64,000 nt of DNA from Tolypocladium sp. Sup5 PDA-1 (taxonomy: Eukaryota > Ascomycota > Sordariomycetes > Hypocreales > Ophiocordycipitaceae). Both the position numbers and the translations under genes were made by a program. Below are positions 54,143 to 64,000 of the stretch, piece after piece. The DNA is taken from NCBI GenBank assembly GCA_000750105.3, contig JPHH03000041.1, positions 124,001 to 188,000 on the forward strand, written 5' to 3'. Below the pieces are notes generated by a model. It was given only the letters and a program-made list of their open reading frames with translations, searched no databases and was not told where the DNA came from. Positions within the stretch are counted from its first letter, which is position 1. The number at the start of each line of letters is the position of its first letter.

Positions 54143-56607
54143 TTAATCAGTAACTTTCCAGTTCTCGAACCACTTCATATAGCTGTACTCCTTGTTGGGA
54201 CCAGTCATGCCCCAGCAAATGGGGATGAACAGGATGTAGAGGCCAATGATGACGGCGTACAGAGTTCCGTATACCGCGCTCTGGAGAGTCGCGTTGCGGT
54301 TCCTGGAGAACCAGTCGACCAGGAAGCCAAAGGTGAGGACCGCAAAGTAGAGCGCCGGGTAGTAGTGGTGCACGTACGTGACACGGGCCATGATGACGAA
54401 TGGCAAGTAGTGCAGGAACCATCCCGCAACGGGATAGAGGCCAGAGAAGTGAATCTGGTCAATCTCCTTCTGGTTCAAGTCCTTGAACCCACGCTGCCAT
54501 CGCACCAGGTACCACGCCACCACAAGAGCAATGACTCCCAGGCCGGCGGTGGAGCCCCAGTAGACGAGCGGGTTTCCGAGAAGAAAGTACTTGATGATGT
54601 TATCGTCCCAGCCGCACATACGAAGGCCAACGTGGAGGATGGGCCATTGCCACCACTTGGAGGCCAGGTCGTCCTGCTTGTCGGGGTCTGGGACCAGAGC
54701 GTTGTTGGAGGTCATCATGGCCACGTTCAGGTGCACAAAGTCGTGGAAGAAGGGCGACTTGTAGCTACCGGGGTCACTGGCAGGCACTATAAGAAGAGCA
54801 ATCAGTAACTGATTTCAGAGTTCCCATGGACAATGGAATACTTACGCTTGTCGTTCCAGTGAGCCTCGACGTTCCAGTGGGTGTAGGTATCGCGGGGCTT
54901 GTTGTCCTTGGTGCAGCTAACCTCGATCTGCCTGAAACCCCACTGAGGGAGGTTCTTGTTGCCGGCTCGGAGGTAGCAGCCCAGGGCCGTGTGCTTCAAG
55001 CGGAACGCCGTGGTCAGAGTTCGGATCTTGCTGCGGTCCCGGGAGGCGGCGTCTCGGACAACCTCAATCTGCCAGTGGTCCTTGTCATCGCCAACAGTCA
55101 GGTTGCCATAGCTCGAAACCTCCTTGTCTGCCTTAGTGACAGGGGCGGAGATATCGTGCGAGTGCAGGTTGCGTCCGGTCTGGGCGTGGATCAGACGGAT
55201 GACAGAGCCGTCACCGATGAACCGAAGGTCATTGGACTCGGAATCGTAGTCGGGTTCCGCGCGGTTGGGGTAAAAGAACCAATCGTTGTTGGCATCCTTG
55301 TGGTGGTAGCAGGTGACCTGCTGCTGCTGCGAACCCTCGGGGTACGTCTGGACGTGGGAGTGGAGCAGACCACCGCCATAGCCCATGTTCTTGAGCGTAG
55401 CACGCGATCCGTAAGCGATTTCCAGGGGGCTGTCCTTTCCAACTTCGGTGCCCTTGAGGTTGGCCTGGAACAGCGAGCTCATCTGGGCGTCTCCTGGGCC
55501 GGTTCGGTCTAAGATGGCGAAGTGCAGGGCAAACGACAGCAGGTAAATGATGAAGGGGACAACGATCAGTCCGACAACACGAGTGACGAAATGGGCGCCC
55601 AAGGTAGTCTACACAGGTTAGAAACAAAATGCTTTGCAGGGTCGGTGAGGAAAGACTCACAAGAGGCATCTTGGTGTCGCCAAACTTGTTCCAGAGATCC
55701 TCGATCGTGTACAGGCCGACAAGCGCAGTAACGAAGAGACCCACGAGCTTGACGCTGCAGACGCAGCCAATGCTCACACCGGTCATGAAGAGCCAGAAAA
55801 ACCACTCAGGCTCGAAGCTGTTGTGGCGCTGGTTGTGGAACTTGGCCCAGCAGAAGACAGTGGCTACAGTGCCGCAGAGCAGCATGGAGTCGAGGAGGAT
55901 GAATCGGCTGATTGTGGTATAAGAGTTCTCGCAGAGAATCATGAGCGTGACGAGCCACACAGCCGGTCGGCGGAGGTTGAGCTCTCGCGCGGTGTAGTAT
56001 GCCATCGGGATGCAGACGATGCCGAACAAGGCATTGAAGGCACGCATAAAGGTAAAGTCGACGTATTCGGGGTACTTTTCTCCAGACTTGAACTCAAAGG
56101 AGCCGTTGTAGCCGGCGAGGACTCCGGAGAGACCGACGAGCATCTTGCCCAGCGGGGGGTGGACGTCGAAGTAGTATTCATGTTTGATGTAGTAGCTTCC
56201 GAACTTGCCAAAGCTGCACGCACGAACGAGGTCAGCGGGCGCCCCCCGAGAGGAACAGATGGGCATGGAAGAGCTTACTGGGCCTCGTCCCAAGTGACAA
56301 TGTCGCTGATGCCAATCTTCCACAGTCGAGTGAAGAACGCGAGGGCCGTGAAGATGAGCGGGGCAAAGATGGGCTCCCACTCCTCGAAGCTCTGGACAAA
56401 GGTCTTCTCCTGGCGCAGTGGTAAGCAGAGGGGCTCGAGGGCCAGTGTATGCCATCGTCTATCGCTCACCTTCTTGACAAGCTTCTTCTTGTCGTCGGGC
56501 TGGCCTGGCTGGGGCGAAGACGGCACTTGCGCTCCAGCAACAGGGCGCTTCCTGAGCCCGTCGCCGAGGTCAGCGCCCGAGGCGACGGCGGCCTTGTTGG
56601 CAGCCAT
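54143..56607 (-). CDS. PMT4: Dolichyl-phosphate-mannose:protein O-mannosyltransferase 4
   Basis: Exons 56607-56470, 56409-56279, 56213-55661, 55608-54846 and 54786-54143 encode 742 residues (yeast Pmt4 has 762). The ER enzyme adds the first O-linked mannose to Ser/Thr of secreted and membrane proteins. Evidence is the catalytic first loop WDEAHFGKFGSYYIKHEYYF then DVHPPLGKMLVGLSG, with the Asp-Glu pair and the Pmt4-type sequence rather than Pmt1 or Pmt2. There are multiple membrane helices, and MIR repeats in exon 4 (LLHSHVQTYPEGSQQQQVT, NLHSHDISAPVTK, LGCYLRAGNKNLPQWGFRQ). The C-terminal helices include LHYLPFVIMARVTYVHHYYP. Introns are 60, 65, 52 and 59 bp. The splice at exon 2/3 restores the His of DEAHFG. 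Confidence 0.95.
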
Positions 56608-57518
56608 GGGGGTGGATTAGAAGGGCAGCGGGATCACGAAGCCCTGCGGAGGAAAATAAGGATGGATGAGAAGAGGCGGCCGCGCGTTGCGAGGTGCGGC
56701 TGGCGAGAATTGGAAAAAAAGGGAGTCGGCTTACCCCGGCCGATCGCCCCGTGGTTTATCGTTAAGGACTGGACGAGCTGGGGACTCAAAGGGGGGGTCA
56801 AGGCCGCAGCCTAGGTCAATGGGAAGAGAAGAAGGAAAAAGAAGCCCGAGTGCGCGAAGACGCTTCTCAGGAGACGGAAGAAGGATGATGGAAGGGGGAG
56901 GAGGGTTGGTCGGCGGTGCGATGCAGAATACAAGCCCCTAGTTGGTGCCGGATGCAGCTCAGCTCATCAATAAAATGCCACCTATGCCCTTGGCCCATTT
57001 AGGTTCAACACGAGATGGTGAACCCCTGTGTCGTGCCGCAGCGCGCGTGGCTTAGGAGGGTATTTTTGGGGGGGCTACCGGGCTCCTGTCGACGTGACTT
57101 GGCGGCTCCAGCCACAGCGGCCATCGGAGCTGCGCCACAGCTGTCCGCATCTCGCCTGGTGATCTGCTCGATCGTCTCGGGCGACGATCACATGTCTGTG
57201 GGCGCTCAACCACTGAAGAGGCCCTGCACAGGCCCACCCGCTGCCTCAACAGCAGCCCATCATCTGGCCTCGCTCGGGCTGCCTTATGTCATCCCGACTG
57301 CCGGTCTGGCTGCTTCATTGCTCCAGACCCTTCTTGTGACCGCAAGGCCATGTAGTCCCTTTCTGTACTCCGTATAATTTCTGATATCGAGCACGCTTCA
57401 GAACCCCTTTGCTCCATTCTGCGTCGGACAGCGATATCCTACCATCGCCACCTGCCGCCTCCGCCTTCTTGACTGTCATCGGGGCGGCTCCGCGTTGCCC
57501 GCCGTCAGTGGCGACCCA
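56608..57518. promoter_or_regulatory. Divergent intergenic region, PMT4 / CHY-RING gene
   Basis: 911 bp between two start codons. It contains the dyad TACTCCGTAT (57366-57375), about 145 bp upstream of the plus-strand ATG. No gene is seen. Confidence 0.45.
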
Positions 57519-59440
57519 ATGTCCTCCCTCGTCTCCGAGTTCCTCATCAACCCAGTTTTGCGCCAGGCACGCCGATTCTCCGAGATATCCCGCTCGACGC
57601 TGGTCGGCGATGAGGACCATACAAGCGCACCGCCTCCGCCGGATGCCGTGAGCGAGTCTGGCCACGACGAGGAGCCGGCTCCGGAGCTCATCGCCGCATC
57701 TCCCGAGACGCCACCCCGCTCGAGACCCCTCAGCACCTCGACGGAAGAGACGAGAGTCGAGGACCTCTTGTCCAGCCCGGTGGTACTCGACGATGTTCCC
57801 CGAGACCATCTCGGCTTTCCCCTGACGCCGAAGAAGGGTCGGGGTATCCCCGAAGACGATGGCATGCGCCAGCTGAGAAGTCGAATTCATGCCATCAACG
57901 CCCGAACTATACCAGCCACCGAGAAAGCCAGGCTCATGCACGAGGCACTGCTAGAGGGGTATCGTTCTTCTCAAACAGCGTCCCGCGGCAAGGTGATTTT
58001 CGACAGCCCCGAGCCAGCCAGCGGCCAGGCCTGGGAGCATCCTACGTCTTCGGGGCCGCTGGATTCTCTCAAGTTCTGGAACGGCCAGTTTGGCGACTCT
58101 CCGGCTTCTGATAAGTTCTTCTTGACCGAGAGCGATATCGCCCCGACCTATGCGCCAATCCGCCAGTCCAAGAGTCCCGGGAGCGCCACTCCGACGCAGA
58201 CGCCGTCGTCGCCGTACGACCTGAGTCCCCCGCTTGGGTGTCAGCATTACGAGCGTAATGTCAAGTTGCAGTGTTCCACTTGCAACAAGTGGTATACCTG
58301 CCGCTTTTGCCACGACGCCCACGAAGACCACAACCTAATTCGCATGGAGACGAGGAATATGTTGTGCATGCTATGTGGAACGCCGCAAAGAGCGTCCGAC
58401 GTATGCATCAACTGCGGCGAAATGGCTGCCCAATACTACTGCAACATCTGCAAGCTGTGGGAGAACCGCAAGAACAAGCCCATATATCATTGCAACGACT
58501 GCGGCATATGTCGGCGCGGATTGGGTCTTGGCAAGGACTTTTTCCACTGCAAGGTGAGTTGAGGCGTGCTCTGGGTAGCTCTGGTGCTGCTTTGCTAACG
58601 GTTCTCGAGACCTGCCGTGCTTGTATTACGACCTCGATCGAAAGTTCACACAAATGCATCGAACGTTCAACAGACTGCGACTGTCCCATCTGTGGGGAGT
58701 ACATGTTTACGTCGCCAAAGCCTGTCGTCTTTATGAATTGCGGTCACAGCATACACAAAAAGTGTTACGATCAACACATGAGGGTTTCGTACAAGTGTCC
58801 GATTTGCAACAAGAGCCTCGCAAACATGGAGACTCAGTTCCGCAACCTCGAAGCCGCCATCCAAAGCCAACCCATGCCTACAGAATTCCGGGACACCAAG
58901 GCCACTGTTCTTTGCAACGACTGCTCTGGGAAGAGCACGGTCCCATATCACTGGCTCGGTCTCAAGTGCTCCATTTGTCGGTCATATAACACCGTGGAGA
59001 TTCAGATACACGGCGAGGGTAGCCGGGAACTCCAAGCCACTGGTGAGACGTCCGCTGCCGGAGCCGACATGGCCTCACAGCCCGTGCAAGATTCGACTCG
59101 GCCGACAGCCATTTCTGCAGGCTCACGCCTCGGCACATGGGTCCCTAACAGGAGGCGGCACTCTTCTCATGGCGTCGAGCTGCAATATCGCGTTCCGGAT
59201 AGGATTGCGCGTTCCTTGTCGCCCCTTCCTTTGGGCATGGACACGCACTTGCCTCTTCTGGCTGCCGATGTGGACTCTGAAGACGATATTTTCGGCTTTT
59301 GGAGGGGCAACCAGGGGGATGATGATTCGAGCGACCAGGACGAGTCTGACTCTGACCAGGAGGATAGTGACGGCCTGCCAGGTGTGGACGACGACGAGGA
59401 AGACGACGAGGACGAAATCATTCTCATAGGGCACAGGTGA
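57519..59440 (+). CDS. CHY and RING zinc-finger ubiquitin ligase (Pirh2/RCHY1-like)
   Basis: Exons 57519-58553 and 58610-59440 encode 621 residues. The first 235 residues are Ser/Pro/Glu-rich and probably disordered. A CHY zinc finger starts near residue 240 (GCQHYERNVKLQCSTCNKWY, then CRFCHDAHEDH), followed by a CTCHY region (CNICKLWENRKNKPIYHCND, CGICRRGLG). The RING finger lies at about 370-415 (CPICGEYMF, then MNCGHSIHKKCYDQHM and CPIC), and a zinc ribbon (CNDCSGKS, CSICRSYNT) follows. The C-terminus is very acidic (Asp/Glu). This domain order is that of mammalian Pirh2 and its fungal relatives, RING-type E3 ligases; the target is unknown. The intron (58554-58609) has a TGCTAAC branch. 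Confidence 0.92.
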
Positions 59441-59773
59441 TGGGGCCGGTTGGTGCGCATACGCATTGCATACGACTTATGAGTACGGAGTATCATGTTT
59501 AGGATGGGCATTTTTGCGGGCGTTGGAAAGACTGAGCTTGCTTTACGAGGTCATCTGTGCGGGAGTAAGGTTGGCATATGGCTTGAAGCATTGGTGTCGG
59601 GATGCCGAGGAGCCAGCGGTTGAGAAATGCATTTGGGTAGCGAACAAGGCTCCTCCGATCTGGAGTGCAAATATAGAAAAATACATAATAATCACCGCTC
59701 GTTTTCCTCCAACTCCAGTCTCCAGTGAACGCCGGTATCAGTCATTTCCCAATGTCAAATGCACAAGGCCATA
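59441..59773. other. Convergent 3' intergenic region
   Basis: 333 bp between the CHY-RING and MZT1 stops. It contains the dyad TACGGAGTAT at 59484-59493. Confidence 0.5.
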
Positions 59774-60103
59774 TCAGGACCGTCTACCTTGCTCCACTTG
59801 TTGGGCTTCCTGCCGCAGCTCCTTGACGACTGTCTACGGCGCGAATTTCAGTCAGCTGCGTGGTCATCACGTCAATCGCCGCTCCATCCACCTACTGCGA
59901 GGGCTTCGGGATTGACGCCGCGCTCGATCAGGGATATGCAGATAGACACAGCGCGGCGGTCGAGCTGGCAGTTCTGTGGCGCCAAGTCAGCACCCCCGCC
60001 GAGGGTAAGAGGGTTGGGAAACACCGACCAGGATTGTTCCGATCTCGTGGAGGACGTCCACGGCTTGCTGCGCGGCTGCGCGCTTGTCGGTTTCGGGGGG
60101 CAT
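59774..60103 (-). CDS. MZT1: Mitotic-spindle organizing protein 1 (MOZART1)
   Basis: Three short exons (60103-60029, 59973-59896, 59833-59774; 75, 78 and 60 nt, all phase 0) encode only 70 residues, too small for ordinary frame scanning. MZT1 binds gamma-tubulin complex proteins and recruits them to spindle pole bodies. The product reads AAQQAVDVLHEIGTILNCQL, then DRRAVSICISLIERGVNPEA and LATVVKELRQEAQ, the complete MOZART1 helix pattern with the invariant GVNPEALA. The introns (55 and 62 bp) have CTGAC branch sites and YAG acceptors. The last exon could be spliced again at AAGGTAGAC, which would alter only the C-terminal few residues. It lies just downstream of SPC25 on the same strand. Confidence 0.88.
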
Positions 60104-60505
60104 GGCGGGTGTATTTGAGGTTGATGTGCGACTGAGGGAGGGAGGATGATGGTGACTCGCGAGACTCCAGGGGGGGTGCATGGTGGGGTTGGAGGTGACG
60201 CGCAGGACGCGGCGTGGTTGGGCTTCAAGTACTCCGTATACTTCGTTCAACATGGGATATGCATTTCTACCTGCAACAATGCGCATGCTCGGGGAGCTCT
60301 CTTTGTATCCTTGGAAACAGATCTTAAACAGGATGCCGTAACCATGAGTCCGCATCCATTCATATTACATGGTGGTGCGCTGTCACAAAACCCCGGGCGC
60401 GTCCGCCTCGACGGTCCCGGGGTCCAAGTATACAACCCCTGGCATCAAGACAGCACATGCAAGACTATGATCTTATAATATTCATGGCTGAGTAATTTGC
60501 GCGAC
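60104..60505. promoter_or_regulatory. MZT1 upstream region and SPC25 3' side
   Basis: 402 bp between same-strand genes. It contains the dyad TACTCCGTAT (60230-60239), about 130 bp upstream of the MZT1 start. Nothing else seen. Confidence 0.45.
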
Positions 60506-61343
60506 TCAAGACTTCATCGCCTCCACAAACAGCTCTCTCATCCCCTTCAGCAACACCACCAGCTCCCGCGACTCGTTGAGCTTCTCCAGCACCCTCTCTA
60601 CAGCCTCCCGCTCCAGCTTCGGCCTGCAATGCTTGACGTCGTAATCCCTCGAGCTAGTCACCAGCTCGAACCACGCCTCCCTCTCCCAGCTCTTCTCGTC
60701 GATGTGCGTGTAGATGAACTTGAGGCGGTCGTCCTGCCCGGCGCCCTCGATCTTCAGGCACAGGTTCGTGATCCAAAAGTCCAGCTCGGGCACGTTGAAC
60801 CGCGACTGCGCTTCTTGCTGGGAGGCAAAAGCGCGCTGCGCAGCGAGGCGGGTCTCTATCTCGGCTTGCGTCTGGGCGATTTGCTTCTTCAGGGTGTCGC
60901 GCGTGGCGAGGTGGTTGTCGCGCTGGGAGGCCAGGGACGAGATGGCCGTCTCCATTTCGCGTGTCTCGGCTTCTTCCTTCTCGATGGTTTGTTGGTGTGT
61001 CGACGTCTTGACCTGCACGATCTCGATGTCCTTTTTCTTCATGCGCTGGTCCTCTGTGTGCACTCCGTCAGTATCTTGCCATCGTAGCCTATGACGCTTC
61101 TCGCCAGTCCGTACCTTGAAGCTCGGCGACGTTCATGCGAAACTGGTTGCGCTCCTCCAGGACGCGCTTCCGTCCCTGCTCAATGAACGCATCGAACTTG
61201 GCGCTGAACTTGGCCATGCGGTCGCGCAGGTCGTCGAAGCCAAAGTTGATGCTCGGCAGCGAGTCTGCGGCGGAGGGCCCGACGGGCGCCATGGACGGGC
61301 GGCTGAGGCTCGTGGAGAGCGATGGCTCGAAGGCGGTCGCCAT
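60506..61343 (-). CDS. SPC25: Kinetochore protein Spc25 (Ndc80 complex)
   Basis: Exons 61343-61115 and 61053-60506 encode 258 residues. Spc25 pairs with Spc24 and anchors the Ndc80 complex, which binds spindle microtubules, to the inner kinetochore. The N-terminal block LPSINFGFDDLRDRMAKFSA and KRVLEERNQFRMNVAELQED are family hallmarks. A long coiled coil (about residues 75-165) follows, then the globular C-terminal domain with FWITNLCLKIEGAGQDDRLK, YDVKHCRPKLE and LNESRELVVLLKGMRELF. The 61-bp intron falls inside the AELQ|EDQR codon run. The start MATAFEPS at 61343 is the first ATG giving this N-terminus. Confidence 0.94.
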
Positions 61344-61780
61344 TTCGGAGTTTGCGTGCGATGCGCGTAGTTGGGTTGCACGAACTGGAAGATCTGTTGC
61401 GAATGCGTGGTGTGGTGTTGCTTGCTGCGATTCTCGCCTGATTGAAGCGTGGCAGTGTTTACCTCGAAATTGCTGTTGCTGGGTCGACGGACAAGGGTGT
61501 GGCGTACGCCCATCTTCTAGGCCAGTCACGTGCAGCCGTCGTGGAGAGCTTCACTCAAGGTTCACGATGAGAGTCCACTTCAAGAAAAGCTCACAAACGC
61601 GCTCAACTGCCGGCTAGAGTCATTCCGCCTTCACCAAGTTCCTTCTCATGATGCAAAACTAGATGCAAGCCAGACATTAAGGCCCCGTTTCGCCCACATC
61701 GCTGCGACCCGGCAAGCTCGAGATGAAGCGAAGAACCATCGCCACGTTCTTGGCACATTGGAAATCTTTACTTGGCCCAA
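61344..61780. promoter_or_regulatory. Divergent promoter, SPC25 / RRN6
   Basis: 437 bp between start codons; both transcripts must begin here. No known site recognised. Confidence 0.5.
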
Positions 61781-64000
61781 ATGGCTGAGCATCACCGGTT
61801 CGCGGACCTGAACCACGGCCACGTTGGATTTTTGACATACATCCCCTCGGACAACCCTGAAGATGGGCCGGGCTCGCTCCATACCTCCAGGCTCACTACC
61901 AGTTGTAAGTCAGATGAACTCTTCATGGCTCGCGCGCCTTGAGCTAACGTACTCTTCCAGCGCTTCATTTCAGCATAGTTGGATCATCTGCTCAGCTTTA
62001 TCCGCCCTCAAAGTCGTCAACTCCAATCGCGTCGCCTCTCCTCTGGCGGGAACGCCGGCTTCAACAACGATGGCTTCTCAACTCTCACCCCGAGGCGTTC
62101 ATGGGCAATCCGTCCCTGCGAGAATACCTCAAGGGCGATATGGGGCACTTCAAACGAACCGAGGAAACGACTCATCATAGACAGCTGCTCGCCATCGGTC
62201 AGATGGCAGATCTGAGAGACCATTCGGACGTCAAAAGCATGTCGTTATTGGCTGTCGCGACGGGTGAATCTGGAGAGCTACTGCGGCTCGCCCGCATTGA
62301 TGAGTCGAAGTGGCAATGGGGAGAAAGCAAGGACGTTGTGTTGAATCTCTCCGTCATTGACTCTGTTCATCAAGAAGAGGAGACGATTTGGACCAGCGAC
62401 TGCTTGCCGATTTCGCAAATCAAGTTTGCGACCTACTTTTCGCAATACAATTCCGTCCGATGGCTTCTCGTCCAAAAACCGACATCTACGACAATTCTGC
62501 AACCCGAATATCATCCAAGTCCTGTGCTAGATAGCAGCGCGGTGACAGAGTCAACGCTCCAGCGATCGTCCTACATCAACCCCAATCCGCTGTTAACCTT
62601 GCACAACCACCAGACTGGTGGAAACGCACATTCAGACATGAGCTTCAACCCCGCAGTCCTCGGTCGCCCACCACAGTTGGCCGTCATAGACGAATGCGGC
62701 TACTGGAGCATTTGGAACATCTTGGGGACCTGGCAAGTGGACAAGAAGACTTTGCGTCTGTCCCAGTATAAATGCGGTCACATTTTGGAGGGCATATTGG
62801 ATGCGATTCCAACAAGCCCAGACTTCCCAGCCGAGAGGCATGGCTTGCTCCGTGTTGGACGATCTGAGGTTGACAAAACATACCGCGTTCCGTCTCGGCG
62901 TGCTGCAAACCTGGAGACGATAACGAGCCCGTCACAGTACATTCTGATGTGGAGCGCTGAGCGGTTTGAGGTTGCGGATCTCGAATCGAATACTTTGCTA
63001 CCCAAGCTAGAGCTGCTGTTGCCGGTAACAGCCAGGCCTGACCGAATCCTTGATGTTCAACGCAGCCCCTTGCACGAGGATCACGTTTTCGTCCTGACGA
63101 CGCGACAAGTGATATGGGCGGATCTCCATTGTCGAGAACGATTGTCAGAGGTTCCATCTAAGCCTACGATTTTGCTTTCTTGCTCGCACTTTGGCATCGG
63201 ACATCAGGACATGAGAATGTCGGTTGCTCGAGCCTCGGACAACGATACAGACACCGCGCTGGTTTTCGCCTACTCTGCGAAAACTGAACAGCTGTGCGTT
63301 TACTGGTTCACTCTTTCTCCAGCTGACAAGCTTCCGCAATGGAGTCGTCATGTTACGCAGCTGCCAGGCAGCGGAGAAACGCCATCACGCACCAATATCC
63401 AGCTTCTTCGAGTCCTGCCAGCTGCACTTGAAGAGTCTCCGGAGTGTCCCCACATCGGTCCAGGGTCAGGTTATCTGCAGAGAGGCTCCAAGTTCTACCA
63501 AGTTACCATCTTGGGGGAAGACCTAAGTGTGCGATATTGCATCTGCACTACTTCTACCGACCCTACTCTCGAGGTCGTTCTACCCACGACACGTATCGGG
63601 TGGTCGAAGAATGAGCAGAGGCGCCGTTGGAAAAAGCAACGAAGATACTTCTTGCGCCATATCGGAGACACGTTTGTGGTTCCGGATGGCGTGAGTGACG
63701 CAAACATGGAGTCGCTTCTTAGGCACAGCGATGCAGACGATGATGGAGAACCCCAGCAGGCTCCTGAGGCTCACTCCTCGTCTGAGCCGCGGCCGGTTCT
63801 TCTAAAGATGAATAGGATTTCGCAATTCATTCGCGAACAGCTCGAACTGACCGTAGCACAGGGAGAGCTTGGACTCCCAGCTGCCATTTTCGAAGCCGTA
63901 CAAGAGCTCATTAACGAAGGGTTACTCAATGGTATCCTGCCTCTCACAACATGGTGTGTCCACTACCGTCCCATATAACAAAGACCAATCGCTAATTATT
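61781..64000 (+). CDS. RRN6: RNA polymerase I initiation factor Rrn6, 3' end beyond the window
   Basis: Exon 1 is 61781-61904 and exon 2 starts at 61961; the 56-bp intron has an AGCTAAC branch. Rrn6 is part of the core factor (with Rrn7 and Rrn11) that recruits Pol I to rDNA promoters. The start MAEHHRFADLNHGHVGFLTY follows the family pattern (DLNYGH...). Exon 2 carries QQRWLLNSHPEAFMGN, HQEEETIW, NPNPLLTLHNHQTGGNAHSD and GRPPQLAVIDECGYWSIWNI, typical of the WD/beta-propeller-like region of filamentous fungal Rrn6, and later LSVRYCICTTSTDP and TRIGWSKNEQRRRWKK. The frame meets a stop at 63976-63978, but family members are longer and a good donor (GTGTGT at 63954) precedes it, so the gene probably continues past the edge. 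Confidence 0.88.

Overview
This window is eukaryotic and reads as chromosomal DNA from a filamentous ascomycete (Pezizomycotina), most likely a sordariomycete. Genes have short introns (about 48-105 bp) with GTRNGT-like donors, CTAAC or CTGAC branch points and YAG acceptors. Coding DNA is GC-rich, intergenic DNA is mixed, and the products fit fungal families (Sey1, Pmt4, Pns1, Rrn6, Mif2, Emc7, Yme2). I could build exon models for 23 protein genes. I see no convincing tRNA or rRNA gene, no transposon and no CRISPR array. The window is mostly conserved housekeeping genes, and I found no secondary-metabolite cluster and no obvious new multi-gene system.

Layout. 0-3.8 kb: no gene found. 3.9-9.1 kb: RPC2 (Pol III second subunit, +) converges on RAD57 (-). 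10.6-15.3 kb: a single-pass surface protein (+) converges on a long carnitine acetyltransferase (-). 15.3-18.7 kb: no gene assigned, but minus-strand splice-like signals. 18.7-20.8 kb: seven-exon MFS transporter (+). 22.6-24.6 kb: intronless cytosolic HSP70 (+), with heat-shock-element-like sites upstream and a GGAAC-rich minisatellite downstream. 25.2-29.0 kb: divergent EMI1 (-) and YME2 (+). 29.5-33.4 kb: divergent MIF2/CENP-C (-) and RNase H2 subunit A (+). 33.6-36.4 kb: SEY1 (-). 38.0-40.2 kb: acyl-CoA synthetase with a peroxisomal C-terminus (-). 42.6-43.2 kb: small MARVEL-type protein (+). 44.3-47.1 kb: cysD/MET17 and EMC7 (+). 47.5-51.8 kb: WW-domain protein and PNS1 (both -). 53.0-53.7 kb: Rab GTPase (+). 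54.1-56.6 kb: PMT4 (-). 57.5-59.4 kb: CHY/RING zinc-finger protein (+). 59.8-61.3 kb: MZT1 (MOZART1) and SPC25 (both -). 61.8 kb to the right edge: RRN6, incomplete (+).

Functional themes that recur without forming operons: RNA polymerase I and III transcription (RRN6, RPC2), chromosome segregation (MIF2, SPC25, MZT1), genome stability (RAD57, RNase H2A), ER and secretory pathway (SEY1, EMC7, PMT4, Rab), and acyl/acetyl metabolism (peroxisomal acyl-CoA synthetase, carnitine acetyltransferase). The most notable sequence-level observations are a 10-bp-phased GAA array in the HSP70 promoter echoed by a 15-unit minisatellite after the gene, two 13-nt coding exons (RPC2, PNS1), three stop-free introns whose lengths are multiples of three, and a dispersed intergenic dyad TAC-GRA-GTA.
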